Part shown: piece by piece, positions 1-6,779 of the stretch | Position numbering within the stretch: the stretch's first letter is position 1 | Layout: every line of letters begins with the position of its first letter | The notes under the pieces: model-generated | Databases searched by the model: none | The model's input: the letters and a program-made list of their open reading frames with translations, nothing else | Told to the model about the DNA's origin: nothing | Program-made: the position numbers and the translations under genes | From: Comamonadaceae bacterium | GTDB taxonomy: Bacteria; Pseudomonadota; Gammaproteobacteria; Burkholderiales; Burkholderiaceae_C | Reading direction: 5' to 3' | Assembly (NCBI GenBank): GCA_947458345.1 | Contig: CANHBU010000037.1 | Location: 1-10,134, forward strand | DNA: 10,134 nucleotides

Positions 1-1208
1 GCGATCTTCATCATCAGCCGCGGGTCAAAGGGCTTGGGGATCAGGTAGTCCGGGCCAAAGACCAGCTTTTCGCCGGCATAGGCCGCCGCCACCACCTCGC
101 TTTGCTCGGCCTGGGCCAGCTCGGCAATCGCGTGCACCGCGGCGATCTCCATTTCGAGCGTGATGGTTGAGGCGCCCGAGTCGAGTGCGCCGCGAAAGAT
201 GTAGGGAAAGCACAGGACGTTGTTGACCTGATTGGGGTAGTCGGTGCGGCCCGTGGCCATGATGGCATCGCTGCGCACCGACTTGACCTCCTCGGGCGTG
301 ATCTCCGGGTTGGGATTGGCCAGCGCGAAGATGATGGGCCGATCGGCCATCTTGCGCACCATCTCGCTTTTGAGCACGCCGCCTGCCGACAGGCCCAGAA
401 AGACGTCGGCCCCTTCGATCACCTCGGCCAGGCTGCGCGCCGAGGTGGCCTGCGCAAACTGCACCTTGTCCTCGTCCATCAGCTCGGTTCGGCCTTGGTA
501 GACCACGCCGGCCAGGTCGGTCACGAAGATGTTCTCGCGCCGCAGCCCCAAATGCAGCAGCAGGTTCAGGCAGGCCAGCGCCGCCGCACCGGCACCGGAG
601 GTGACCAGCTTGACCTCGCCTGGCTGCTTGCCGGCGACTTTGAGGGCGTTGATCAAGGCGGCGCCGACCGTGATCGCAGTGCCGTGCTGATCGTCATGGA
701 ATACCGGGATCTTCAGGCGCTTGCGCAACTCACGCTCGACATAAAAGCAGTCGGGCGCCTTGATGTCTTCGAGGTTGATGGCGCCGAAGGTCGGCTCCAG
801 CGCAGCGATCACGTCGACCAGGCGGGCCGGATCGGACTCGTTGATTTCGATGTCGAACACGTCGACACCGGCGAACTTTTTGAACAGGACCGCCTTGCCC
901 TCCATCACGGGCTTGGACGCCAGCGGCCCGATGTTGCCCAGGCCCAGCACGGCCGTGCCATTGGTGATGACGGCCACCAGGTTGCCGCGGGCGGTGTATT
1001 TGAAGGCGTTGTTGGGATCCTTGACGATCTCTTCGCAAGGCGCGGCCACGCCGGGCGAGTAAGCCAGGGCCAGATCGCGCTGGTTGGTCAGCTGCTTGGT
1101 TGCGCTGATCGCTAGCTTGCCTGGTGTCGGCTGCTCGTGATAAATCAGCGCCGCGCGGCGCAGACCCTCGCGTTTTTCGTTTTGGGCCTCGCCCGGTGTG
1201 GGTGCCAT
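1..1208 (-). CDS. maeB: NADP-dependent malic enzyme MaeB, N-terminal 402 codons (3' end outside window)
   Basis: Malic enzyme oxidatively decarboxylates L-malate to pyruvate and CO2 with reduction of NAD(P); it is cytoplasmic. The translated minus strand gives 402 residues before the window edge. Family marks seen: ALAYSPGVA near residues 47-55, MEGKAVLF near 102-109 with the likely catalytic lysine K105, NLEDIKAP at 145-152 (acidic metal ligands), HDDQHGTA at 171-178 (metal and substrate site), and the nucleotide fold SGAGAAA at 204-210. The visible part ends in [12 protein letters not shown], the usual junction after the malic-enzyme catalytic domain. Family members of the MaeB type are about 750-770 residues with a C-terminal phosphotransacetylase-like domain, which would lie beyond position 1. 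The ATG at 1206-1208 is chosen because AAGGAG (1214-1219, minus strand) sits five bases upstream. It is transcribed in the same direction as livF but 162 bases away with its own promoter candidate, so it is probably a separate unit. Confidence 0.95.
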   Translation of the reverse strand, partial: MAPTPGEAQNEKREGLRRAALIYHEQPTPGKLAISATKQLTNQRDLALAYSPGVAAPCEEIVKDPNNAFKYTARGNLVAVITNGTAVLGLGNIGPLASKPVMEGKAVLFKKFAGVDVFDIEINESDPARLVDVIAALEPTFGAINLEDIKAPDCFYVERELRKRLKIPVFHDDQHGTAITVGAALINALKVAGKQPGEVKLVTSGAGAAALACLNLLLHLGLRRENIFVTDLAGVVYQGRTELMDEDKVQFAQATSARSLAEVIEGADVFLGLSAGGVLKSEMVRKMADRPIIFALANPNPEITPEEVKSVRSDAIMATGRTDYPNQVNNVLCFPYIFRGALDSGASTITLEMEIAAVHAIAELAQAEQSEVVAAAYAGEKLVFGPDYLIPKPFDPRLMMKI

Positions 1209-1252
1209 GGGGTCTCCTTGAGCGGTGTGCAGGCGCCCTTGTCGCGTGCATG

Positions 1253-1280
1253 ACAGGGTTTCATTGTAGGTGGCCCCTGT
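1253..1280 (-). promoter_or_regulatory. Candidate maeB promoter inside an interrupted palindrome
   Basis: On the minus strand a TACAAT hexamer (1263-1268; 5 of 6 matches to the sigma-70 -10 box) lies about 55 bases upstream of the maeB start codon. No good -35 box is seen at 16-18 bases; the best sequence there is poor. The -10 candidate sits in the middle of an inverted repeat with six-base arms, ACAGGG at 1253-1258 and CCCTGT at 1275-1280, so a regulator could cover it. The rest of the 1209-1370 intergenic stretch shows no gene. Promoter and operator are both inferred from sequence only. Confidence 0.35.
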
Positions 1281-1370
1281 GGCGCCAGCAGGGCGCGCGC
1301 GAGCAGGCCCGGCGCACAACGGTTTTTACTTTGACGCAAAGATCGGGTGGCTGCGCGCGCTCAGTGCGCC

Positions 1371-2087
1371 TTAGCGTTTGACCCCGAGCAAGCCTTCGAT
1401 CAGCTCCGGCTGCGCCTGCAGTTGCTGCGCGCTCGAGTGGTGCACCACACTGCCCCGGTCGAGCACCACGGCCTGATCGGAGATGGCCAAAATCGCCTGT
1501 GGATGCTGCTCGACGATGATGGCACTGAGGCCCTCTTGCCGCGTGATGCGGTCGATGGCGCGCAGCAGCTCCTCTACGATGATGGGCGCCAAGCCCTCAA
1601 GGGGTTCGTCAAGCAGCAGCAGCCGCGGGTTGAGGGCCAGCGCACGACCGACAGCCAGCATCTGCTGCTCACCGCCCGACAGCTGCGTGCCCAGGTTGCC
1701 CTTGCGCTCGGCCAGCCGCGGAAACAGGGTGTAGACCGCCTGCGGCGTCCACGGCCCGGGCCGAGCCACAGCCGTCAGGTTTTCGTGCACCGTCAGGGAC
1801 TTGAAGATGTTGCGCTCCTGCGGCACCCAGCCGATGCCGCAGGCGGCGCGCTCGAAAGAGGGCAGGCGCGACAAATCGACGCGTCGCTGGCCCACGTTGA
1901 ACTCAAGGCTGCCTCCATGCTGGCGGGTGGCGCCAGCCACAGTGTTGATCAGCGTGGTTTTGCCCGTGCCATTGCGCCCGAGCAGGGCCAGGGTTTGACC
2001 CTGATCGAGCGTGAAGTCCACGCCCTGCAGCACCACCGCCTCGCCGTAACCGGCCCGCAGCCCTTGAACGCGCAGCAACTCAGCCAT
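1371..2087 (-). CDS. livF: ABC transporter ATPase, LivF type (HAAT family)
   Basis: One of the two ATP-hydrolysing subunits of a branched-chain-amino-acid-type (HAAT) importer; it sits on the cytoplasmic face of the LivHM channel. The 238-residue length is typical for LivF. Motifs seen: Walker A GRNGTGKTT at 37-45, Q-loop Q90 in WVPQERN, ABC signature LSGGEQ at 136-141, Walker B LLLLDEP with D160 and E161, and switch histidine H195 in VEQH. All catalytic residues are present. The start overlaps the end of livG by eight bases, which suggests translational coupling. It is the last gene of the vanR-livHMGF run; no clear rho-independent terminator follows it. HAAT transporters carry branched-chain amino acids, amides, urea or aromatic acids. 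The ATPase does not reveal the substrate; the neighbouring vanA makes an aromatic acid plausible. Confidence 0.95.
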   Translation of the reverse strand: MAELLRVQGLRAGYGEAVVLQGVDFTLDQGQTLALLGRNGTGKTTLINTVAGATRQHGGSLEFNVGQRRVDLSRLPSFERAACGIGWVPQERNIFKSLTVHENLTAVARPGPWTPQAVYTLFPRLAERKGNLGTQLSGGEQQMLAVGRALALNPRLLLLDEPLEGLAPIIVEELLRAIDRITRQEGLSAIIVEQHPQAILAISDQAVVLDRGSVVHHSSAQQLQAQPELIEGLLGVKR

Positions 2088-2871
2088 GGCCAGCCTCCGC
2101 GCCGTGGCCGAGATAGACCGCCTTGACCCGCTCGTCGCGTGCGATGTCTTCGGGCAGGCCTTCGGTGAGCACGCCGCCGTTGACCATCACGGTCATGTAC
2201 TGGGCAAAGCTGAAAACCAGGTCCATGTCGTGCTCGATCAGCAGCACCGAAACATCGGCCGGTAGCGCCGCCACGGTCTGCAGCAATTGTTCGCGCTCGC
2301 CGGTGGGCACGCCCGCCACGGGTTCGTCGAGCAGCAGCACGCGCGGCTGGCAGGCCAGCGCAATCGCGATTTCGAGCAGGCGCCGCTTGCCATAGGGCAG
2401 CACCCGGGTGGCCTGGTCCATCACGTCGGTCAGATGAAAGCGTTCGAGCAACTCCTCGCAGCGCTGCATCACGGCCGCGTGCTGGCCCAGTCTTGGCCAC
2501 CAGCGTGCACTCAGCCCCTGTTGGCGCGAGACGGTCAGCGCCAGCGTTTGCATTGGCGTGAGGCTGTCGAAGAGCTGATTGATCTGGAAAGTTCGCACCA
2601 TGCCGCGCTGCACCCGCTCATGCGGTGCGAGCTCGGTGATGTCTTGTCCGTCCAGCAAGATGTGTCCAGCGGTGGGCGGCAGCACACCGGTGAGCAGATT
2701 GATCAAGGTCGTCTTGCCCGCGCCATTGGGCCCGATCAGCGCGTGGCGGGCCCCCTGCTTGAGCTCCAGACTCACGTGGTCAGTGGCCGTGATGCCGCCA
2801 AAGCGCTTGACCAGCTGGCGCGTCTGCAGCACGGCAGTGGGCGCGGCGTGCGCGCTGCTTGCCGGGCTCAT
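2080..2871 (-). CDS. livG: ABC transporter ATPase, LivG type (HAAT family)
   Basis: Second ATPase of the same HAAT importer, 263 residues. Motifs seen: Walker A GPNGAGKTT at 47-55, Q-loop Q96 in RTFQ, the LivG-style variant signature LPYGKRRLLEIA at 158-169 in place of LSGGQ (normal for LivG), Walker B LLLDEP with D182 and E183, and H214 in LIEHDMD. The first 13 residues, rich in Ala and Ser, precede the conserved start of the fold and are probably disordered. The ATG overlaps the livM stop as ATGA (four bases), and its own end overlaps livF. LivF and LivG are expected to form the heterodimer that drives LivH and LivM. Confidence 0.95.
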   Translation of the reverse strand: MSPASSAHAAPTAVLQTRQLVKRFGGITATDHVSLELKQGARHALIGPNGAGKTTLINLLTGVLPPTAGHILLDGQDITELAPHERVQRGMVRTFQINQLFDSLTPMQTLALTVSRQQGLSARWWPRLGQHAAVMQRCEELLERFHLTDVMDQATRVLPYGKRRLLEIAIALACQPRVLLLDEPVAGVPTGEREQLLQTVAALPADVSVLLIEHDMDLVFSFAQYMTVMVNGGVLTEGLPEDIARDERVKAVYLGHGAEAGHG

Positions 2872-3830
2872 GGTCGGCCTCCTGCTGCGCGCGACAGTGG
2901 GCTGACCAGGCGCTCGCGCCCCACCAGCACCAGCACCACCAGGAACAGGCCGAGCCAGAACGTCCAGTACTGCGGCGTGATGCTCGACAGCACGTCTTGC
3001 AGCACCTTAAAGACCACGGCGCCCAAGATCCCGCCGTAGAGCCAGCCGGTGCCGCCGATGACCAGCATCAGCAGCACATCGGCCGAGCGGTGGATATCAA
3101 ACAGATCGAGCGAGGCAAAGCCGGTGGTCTGAGTCATCAGCACACCGGCGGTGCCAGCGATGGCCGCAGCCAGGGTGTAGACCGAGGCCAGGTGCTGCGC
3201 CACCGGGATGCCGATGGACTGCGCGCGCAGCCGGTTGTCGCGGATGGCCATGAGCGTGGCGCCATAGGGCGAATGCACCACCCGCCGCAGCAGCAGGAAA
3301 GTCAGCAGCAGCACGCTCAGGGAGTACAGGGCCGCGGTGCGCCCGAACAGGTCGAACTCGAAGCGACCGAGCAGCGGGGCCATGTTCACGCCTTGCAGGC
3401 CATCGGCGCCGCCCGTGAGCCAATCGAGTTTGTTGGCCAGCTCGTACAAGATGAGCGCAAAGCCCAGCGTGACCATCAGCCGCGTCAGGTCGTTGCCGCG
3501 CAAGATGGTCAGGGACATCACTGCGCCGGCCAGCGCCGAGACCGCGGTGCCGGCCAGCAGCCCGGTCAGCGGATCGCCCGTCAGGTGCTTGGCCAGCAGG
3601 CCCGCGGCATAGCCGCCCAGACCGAAGAAGGCGGCGTGGCCGAGCGAGACGATGCCGGTGTAGCCCAGGATCAGGTCCAGCGAAATCGCAAACAAGGCCA
3701 CGATCGCAATTTCGTTGATGATCAGGGCCTGGCTCGGAAACAGCAGCGGCGAGGCCAGCAGCAGCGGCCACAGCAGCCACTCCCAAGCGCGCACGCGGCT
3801 GCTGGCCAGCAAAGTAGAAGACGCCTGCAC
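2868..3830 (-). CDS. livM: ABC transporter inner-membrane permease, LivM type
   Basis: Membrane permease subunit that pairs with LivH to form the transport channel. The protein has 320 residues, with long hydrophobic stretches along its whole length, for example near 16-32, 38-56, 64-82, 88-110, 166-182, 215-233, 251-278 and 290-305. It carries the family signature SLGHAAFFGLGGY at 62-74 and the cytoplasmic coupling loop SPYGATLMAIRDNR at 187-200 that contacts the ATPases. The start is GTG (3828-3830), directly after the livH TAA with no gap. It is supported by AAGGGGG seven bases upstream and by the hydrophilic N-terminus that precedes the first membrane segment. The stop overlaps the livG start by four bases, so the two are probably translationally coupled. 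Confidence 0.94.
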   Translation of the reverse strand: MQASSTLLASSRVRAWEWLLWPLLLASPLLFPSQALIINEIAIVALFAISLDLILGYTGIVSLGHAAFFGLGGYAAGLLAKHLTGDPLTGLLAGTAVSALAGAVMSLTILRGNDLTRLMVTLGFALILYELANKLDWLTGGADGLQGVNMAPLLGRFEFDLFGRTAALYSLSVLLLTFLLLRRVVHSPYGATLMAIRDNRLRAQSIGIPVAQHLASVYTLAAAIAGTAGVLMTQTTGFASLDLFDIHRSADVLLMLVIGGTGWLYGGILGAVVFKVLQDVLSSITPQYWTFWLGLFLVVLVLVGRERLVSPLSRAAGGRP

Positions 3831-4703
3831 TTATTTGCCCCCTTGCCGCACAAACAGACCCTGCGGCCGCCAAACCAGGATCACGATCATCAAGGTGTAG
3901 ACGATAAAGGCGCCCAGCTTGGGGATGTAGTACTTGCCCGCCACATCGGCAATGCCCAGCAGCAATGCGGCCAACAAGGGGCCGCTGATCGAGCTGGTGC
4001 CCCCAACGGCCACCACGATCAGAAAATAGACCATGAACTTGAGCGGAAAGTTCGGATCGAGCCCCAGCACCTCGGCGCCCAGCGCGCCGCCCAGGCCAGC
4101 CAAGCCCGAGCCGACGGCAAAGGTGGTGAGGAACACGCGGTTGACGTTGATGCCCAGACCCGAAGCCACCCGCTGATCGTCGACCGAGGCGCGCAGCCGG
4201 CTGCCAAAGCGCGTGCGCGAGAGGATGAGCTGCAGCACCACGGTCAGCAACAGGCACACCGCAATGATGAAGAGGCGGTAGTGCCCCATGCCCAGCTGCC
4301 AGGCGCCGCTGCCCAGCTCGGTGCGACCCTTGAGCCATGCGGGCAGCTGCAGGATCTGCTGGGAAGACCCGATGAAATAGTCGACGCTGGCGATGGCCAT
4401 GAAGACCAGCCCGATCGAAAACAGCACCTGATCGAGGTGCGGCCGGTGGTAGAGCGGGCGGTACAAAGTGCGCTCGAGCAGCGCCCCGAGCAGGGCCGCG
4501 CCAAAGAAGGCCGCGGGCAGGGCCAGCAGAAAGGGCAGGCCCAGCCTTTGCATCATCAGCACCGTGATGTAGCCCCCGACCATCGCAAAAGCACCGTGGG
4601 CCAGGTTGATGAAATTCATCAGCCCCATGGTCACCGACAGGCCCACGGCCAAGATGAACAGCAGCATGCCGTAGGCGATGCCGTCAAACAGGATCGTCAG
4701 CAT
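3831..4703 (-). CDS. livH: ABC transporter inner-membrane permease, LivH type
   Basis: Partner permease of LivM; 290 residues, the usual LivH length. Hydrophobic segments are seen near 8-28, 35-50, 57-76, 92-110, 143-162, 190-212, 222-250 and 265-278. The family signature NLAHGAFAMVGGY is at 33-45 and the ATPase-coupling loop TRFGSRLRASVDD at 164-176. The ATG at 4701-4703 has GGAGG eight bases upstream. It begins 22 bases after the stop of the GntR regulator, so regulator and transporter are very likely co-transcribed. In most liv clusters a livK-type binding protein precedes livH; here the regulator occupies that place and no binding protein is present in the window. Confidence 0.94.
   Translation of the reverse strand: MLTILFDGIAYGMLLFILAVGLSVTMGLMNFINLAHGAFAMVGGYITVLMMQRLGLPFLLALPAAFFGAALLGALLERTLYRPLYHRPHLDQVLFSIGLVFMAIASVDYFIGSSQQILQLPAWLKGRTELGSGAWQLGMGHYRLFIIAVCLLLTVVLQLILSRTRFGSRLRASVDDQRVASGLGINVNRVFLTTFAVGSGLAGLGGALGAEVLGLDPNFPLKFMVYFLIVVAVGGTSSISGPLLAALLLGIADVAGKYYIPKLGAFIVYTLMIVILVWRPQGLFVRQGGK
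3838..3844 (-). promoter_or_regulatory. Ribosome binding site that fixes the livM GTG start
   Basis: AAGGGGG on the minus strand lies within the last codons of livH, seven bases before the GTG of livM. It supports the GTG as the true start, because no ATG with a comparable site lies nearby before the first membrane segment. Confidence 0.6.
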
Positions 4704-4725
4704 GGCCAGAGCCTCCAGCGCAGCA

Positions 4726-5499
4726 TCAGGTCCCCCGTTTTCGGATCAGCCGAACACCGGGCATGCGCTCTAGCTGCCGGCTCGTCGTGGCGGCGCGTAG
4801 ATTGCGCTGCGCCAGCCGGGAGTGTTCGCACATGATGGCCTGCGCCCTGGCCCCTTCGCCTTGCTCGATCGCCTCGAGCACCTGGCGGTGCTGGTCCTGC
4901 GCCACGATCAGCATGTCGCGCGCATGCCCCGAGTTGGCCTGTGCGACGACAAAGCCCGAGGGCGAAGCAAAGGGCAGCCGGGCCACCCGCTCAAGTTCTT
5001 TGGCAATCACCGGGCTGCCGGCCATTTCGCTGAGCAGGCCATGAAAGCGTTCGTTCAGGCGCACGTAGCGGGAAAAAGACTCGTCGTCGAGCGCCGGTTG
5101 CGCCAGCACCTGGTCGATCTCGTCCAGGCACAGGCGCGATTCGGCCCGCACCACCTGCGCAGCCCCGCGCTCTGCCGCCAGCCGCGCGAGCAAGCCTTCC
5201 AAAGTGCCGCGCAGCTCGATCGCATCGGAAATGTCGCGCTCCGAAAAAGTGCGTACCGTGTAACCGCCGCCGGGCAGAGGCTCGAGCAGGCCCTCCTGCT
5301 CCAGTCGCATCAGCGCAGCGCGTATGGGTGTGCGCGACACGCCCAGGCGTTCGGCCAGGGCCACCTCGGCGATGCGCGAGCCGGCAGGCAGTTCACCGGC
5401 CAGCACCATTTCGCGCAGGGCCAGCAAGGCCTTGACCGCCTGAGAGCCAGCCGGCTCGGCTTCTTTGTCGCGTTTAAGACCGTCGATCGCGGAGCTCAT
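4726..5499 (-). CDS. vanR: GntR-family transcriptional regulator, FCD (FadR) subfamily, VanR-like
   Basis: Ligand-controlled DNA-binding repressor, 257 residues. The N-terminal winged helix covers about 20-85, with the GntR pattern LREMVLAGELPAGSRI (28-43), recognition helix region LGVSRTPIRAALMRLEQEGL (52-71) and wing GGGYTV. The C-terminal all-helical FCD ligand domain follows from about 90, with its metal-site histidines H153 (NERFH), H204 (DQHRQVL) and H226 (CEHSRLAQRNL); N149 takes the first ligand position. From memory, the closest well-known protein is Caulobacter VanR, the vanillate-responsive repressor, which shares GERIAE/SRIAE, LGVSR, LEQEGL, DAIE.RG.LEG and N..FH. The divergent vanA supports this role. 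It likely represses vanA and its own vanR-livHMGF operon until an aromatic acid binds. The ATG start has only a weak ribosome site (TTGGAT) and may be leaderless. Family assignment is secure; the VanR function is inferred. Confidence 0.85.
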   Translation of the reverse strand: MSSAIDGLKRDKEAEPAGSQAVKALLALREMVLAGELPAGSRIAEVALAERLGVSRTPIRAALMRLEQEGLLEPLPGGGYTVRTFSERDISDAIELRGTLEGLLARLAAERGAAQVVRAESRLCLDEIDQVLAQPALDDESFSRYVRLNERFHGLLSEMAGSPVIAKELERVARLPFASPSGFVVAQANSGHARDMLIVAQDQHRQVLEAIEQGEGARAQAIMCEHSRLAQRNLRAATTSRQLERMPGVRLIRKRGT

Positions 5500-5502
5500 G
5501 TA

Positions 5503-5521
5503 TCCAATGTAGCAGATTGGA
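5503..5521. promoter_or_regulatory. Candidate VanR operator at the vanR start: TCCAAT-N7-ATTGGA
   Basis: A perfect inverted repeat with six-base arms (TCCAAT at 5503-5508, ATTGGA at 5516-5521) and a seven-base spacer begins four bases upstream of the vanR start codon. As I recall, the Caulobacter VanR operator is ATTGGATCCAAT, made of the same two half-sites joined in the other order. The minus strand here also reads ATTGGATACAT, with nine of twelve matches to that operator. The only -10-like hexamer for vanR (TACATT, 5506-5511 on the minus strand) overlaps this repeat, so binding would give autoregulation. Inferred from sequence. Confidence 0.45.
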
Positions 5522-5582
5522 GGGGGGAAAAGACGGGCTTGGCCCCCAATATCGGGTTAAAGAGAGGGCGAGGTGTCCAGCC

Positions 5583-5598
5583 TGTATACATTGTGTAT
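5583..5598. promoter_or_regulatory. Candidate GntR/FCD operator overlapping the vanA -35 region
   Basis: Two overlapping dyads are seen: the perfect palindrome TGTATACA at 5583-5590, which fits the GntR FadR-subfamily core GT-N2-AC, and ATACA-TTG-TGTAT at 5586-5598. They cover the proposed vanA -35 box, the expected place for a repressor that blocks RNA polymerase. The motif differs from the repeat next to vanR, so either one regulator tolerates both or two regulators act here. Confidence 0.45.
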
Positions 5599-5613
5599 CC
5601 CGTAAGTCATAAT
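5585..5613 (+). promoter_or_regulatory. Candidate sigma-70 promoter of vanA
   Basis: A -10 box CATAAT (5608-5613; 5 of 6 matches) lies 17 bases after a -35-like TATACA (5585-5590; 4 of 6). Transcription would start near 5620, about 20 bases before the vanA ATG, and the ribosome site GGAG (5630-5633) lies eight bases before the start codon. The arrangement is near ideal, and the -35 is buried in the palindromic operator candidate. Confidence 0.6.
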
Positions 5614-5641
5614 CGCGGCCTGTTTTCCTGGAGTTGGCCCG

Positions 5642-6691
5642 ATGTTTCCCCAAAACGCCTGGTATGTGGCTTGCACGCCCGATGAAATTGAGGGCAAGCC
5701 ACTGGGCCGCATGGTTTGCGGTCAGTCCATCGTCTTCTACCGCGCCGCCGGCGGCCGCGTGGCAGCCCTTGAGGACTTTTGTCCCCACCGTGGCGCGGCG
5801 CTGTCCCTGGGCCGCGTGTGTCAGGGGCAGCTGGTCTGCGGCTACCACGGTCTGGTCATGGGCTGCGACGGCAAGACCGAGTCCATGCCGGGCCAGCGGG
5901 TGGGCGCTTTCCCGGCCATCCGTGCCTATCCGGTGATCGAGCGCCACGGCTTTATCTGGGTGTGGCCCGGGGAGCCGGAGCGGGCCGATGAGGCCCTGCT
6001 GCCCGCCTTGAGCTGGGCCGAAAGCGCGCAGTGGGCCTACGGCGGCGGGCTCTACCACGTCAAATGCGACTACCGCCTGATGATCGACAACCTCATGGAC
6101 CTCACCCATGAGACCTATGTGCATGCCGACAGCATCGGACAAAAAGAAATCGACGAGGCGCCGGTGAGCACCCGCGCGGTGGGTCAGGAGGTGGTCACCA
6201 GCCGTTTTATGGACGCCGTCCATGCGCCTCCGTTCTGGCAGGCCAATCTGCGCGCCCATGGCCTGCCCGACGACCAGCCGGTCGACCGCTGGCAGATCTG
6301 CCGTTTCAGCCCGCCCAGCCACGTGATGATCGAAGTCGGTGTGGCGCTGGCTGGCCGTGGCGGCCATCAGGCGGCGGCCGAGCACAAGGTCTCGAGCGTG
6401 GTGGTCGACTTCATCACGCCCGAGACCGAAACCACCATGTGGTACTTTTGGGGCATGGCCCGCAGCTTTCGTGTCAGCGACGTTGCGCTGACGGCGCAGA
6501 TCCGCGAAGGTCAGGGCCGGGTATTTGCACAAGACACGGCCGTGCTTGAGGCGCAGCAACGCAACTTGACCCTGCACCGCCACCGCAAGCTGCTCAAGCT
6601 CAATATCGATGCTGGCGGCGTCCAAGCGCGGCGCATCATTGAGCGGCTGATCGCGCAGGAGCAGCCCCAAGCCCAATCCGAGGCCGCCTGA
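5642..6691 (+). CDS. vanA: Vanillate O-demethylase oxygenase subunit VanA (Rieske non-haem iron oxygenase)
   Basis: VanA hydroxylates the methoxyl group of vanillate, giving protocatechuate and formaldehyde, using O2 and electrons normally passed from NADH through the reductase VanB; it is cytoplasmic. The 349-residue length is typical. The Rieske [2Fe-2S] ligands are C47, H49, C66 and H69 in CPHRG and CGYHG. The catalytic domain has N150, D153, H156 and H161 in DNLMDLTHETYVH with D298 as the second carboxylate, the same spacing as the mononuclear-iron site of dicamba monooxygenase and VanA. Stretches such as GGGLYH, IGQKEIDEAPVSTR, RWQICRFSPPSH and LLKLNIDAGG match VanA proteins closely from memory. 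The ATG has GGAG eight bases upstream. No vanB follows. The C-terminal EAA is encoded within a 10-base tandem repeat that also holds the stop. A related substrate (veratrate, syringate or another methoxybenzoate) cannot be excluded. Confidence 0.93.
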   Translation: MFPQNAWYVACTPDEIEGKPLGRMVCGQSIVFYRAAGGRVAALEDFCPHRGAALSLGRVCQGQLVCGYHGLVMGCDGKTESMPGQRVGAFPAIRAYPVIERHGFIWVWPGEPERADEALLPALSWAESAQWAYGGGLYHVKCDYRLMIDNLMDLTHETYVHADSIGQKEIDEAPVSTRAVGQEVVTSRFMDAVHAPPFWQANLRAHGLPDDQPVDRWQICRFSPPSHVMIEVGVALAGRGGHQAAAEHKVSSVVVDFITPETETTMWYFWGMARSFRVSDVALTAQIREGQGRVFAQDTAVLEAQQRNLTLHRHRKLLKLNIDAGGVQARRIIERLIAQEQPQAQSEAA

Positions 6692-6720
6692 GGCCGCCTG
6701 AGGCCGCCTCAGGCCGCCGC
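6681..6720. repeat. Tandem 10-base repeat (AGGCCGCCTG) across the vanA stop codon
   Basis: Four consecutive decamers are seen: AGGCCGCCTG at 6681 and 6691, AGGCCGCCTC at 6701 and AGGCCGCCGC at 6711, fading into AGGCCCCTGT. The first copy codes the last VanA residues, and the stop TGA (6689-6691) spans the junction of copies one and two. Ten is not a multiple of three. However, because each added TG-ending copy would be inserted at or after the stop, copy changes would probably alter mainly the spacer. The array probably arose by slippage. Confidence 0.85.
6696..6714. other. Hairpin in the vanA to metE-like spacer
   Basis: GCCTGAGG (6696-6703) and CCTCAGGC (6707-6714) form a perfect eight-base inverted repeat around CCG. 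The third decamer copy, which ends in TC instead of TG, creates the 3' arm. Copy one to two offers a competing 5' arm at 6686-6693. No T-run follows, so it is not a standard rho-independent terminator; it could slow ribosomes or RNA polymerase or protect the vanA transcript end. Confidence 0.45.
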
Positions 6721-6743
6721 AGGCCCCTGTGCAGCGTCTGCGC

Positions 6744-6773
6744 TACGATCCGCGCCATCTCAATATTTTGGAG
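6744..6773 (+). promoter_or_regulatory. Weak -10 candidate and ribosome site of the metE-like gene
   Basis: TACGAT at 6744-6749 (4 of 6 matches to the -10 box) has no convincing -35 partner. The ribosome site TTGGAG, with GGAG at 6770-6773, lies six bases before the ATG at 6780 and decides that start over the in-frame GTG at 6729, which has no such site and codes residues unlike the family. Read-through from vanA across 88 bases is equally possible. Confidence 0.35.
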
Positions 6774-6779
6774 ACCCCT

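Noticed and set aside
1329..1345. CTTTG-ACG-CAAAG hairpin downstream of livF as a terminator
   Set aside because: Only a five-base AT-containing stem, and on the livF transcript it is followed by A residues rather than the needed U-run.
1371..4703. Urea transporter (urtBCDE) instead of liv
   Set aside because: No urease or urtA gene is nearby, and subunit lengths and motifs (LPYGK in LivG, short LivH) are of the general HAAT type; the context points to aromatic catabolism.
2859..4835. Open frame of 658 codons on the plus strand, opposite livM and livH
   Set aside because: It is rich in Gln, Arg, His and Gly without any recognisable domain, and lies exactly antisense to two clear permease genes. 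In GC-rich genomes with strong third-position bias such antisense frames stay open by chance.
5474..6676. Open frame of 400 codons on the minus strand, opposite vanA
   Set aside because: Antisense shadow of vanA: the plus-strand protein has all the Rieske and iron ligands, while the antisense product resembles nothing and would run through the vanA promoter.
6681..6730. Short tandem repeats as a CRISPR array or as an origin-type iteron
   Set aside because: The units are adjacent with no spacers and only ten bases long, too GC-rich and few for iterons, and no replication or Cas gene is near.
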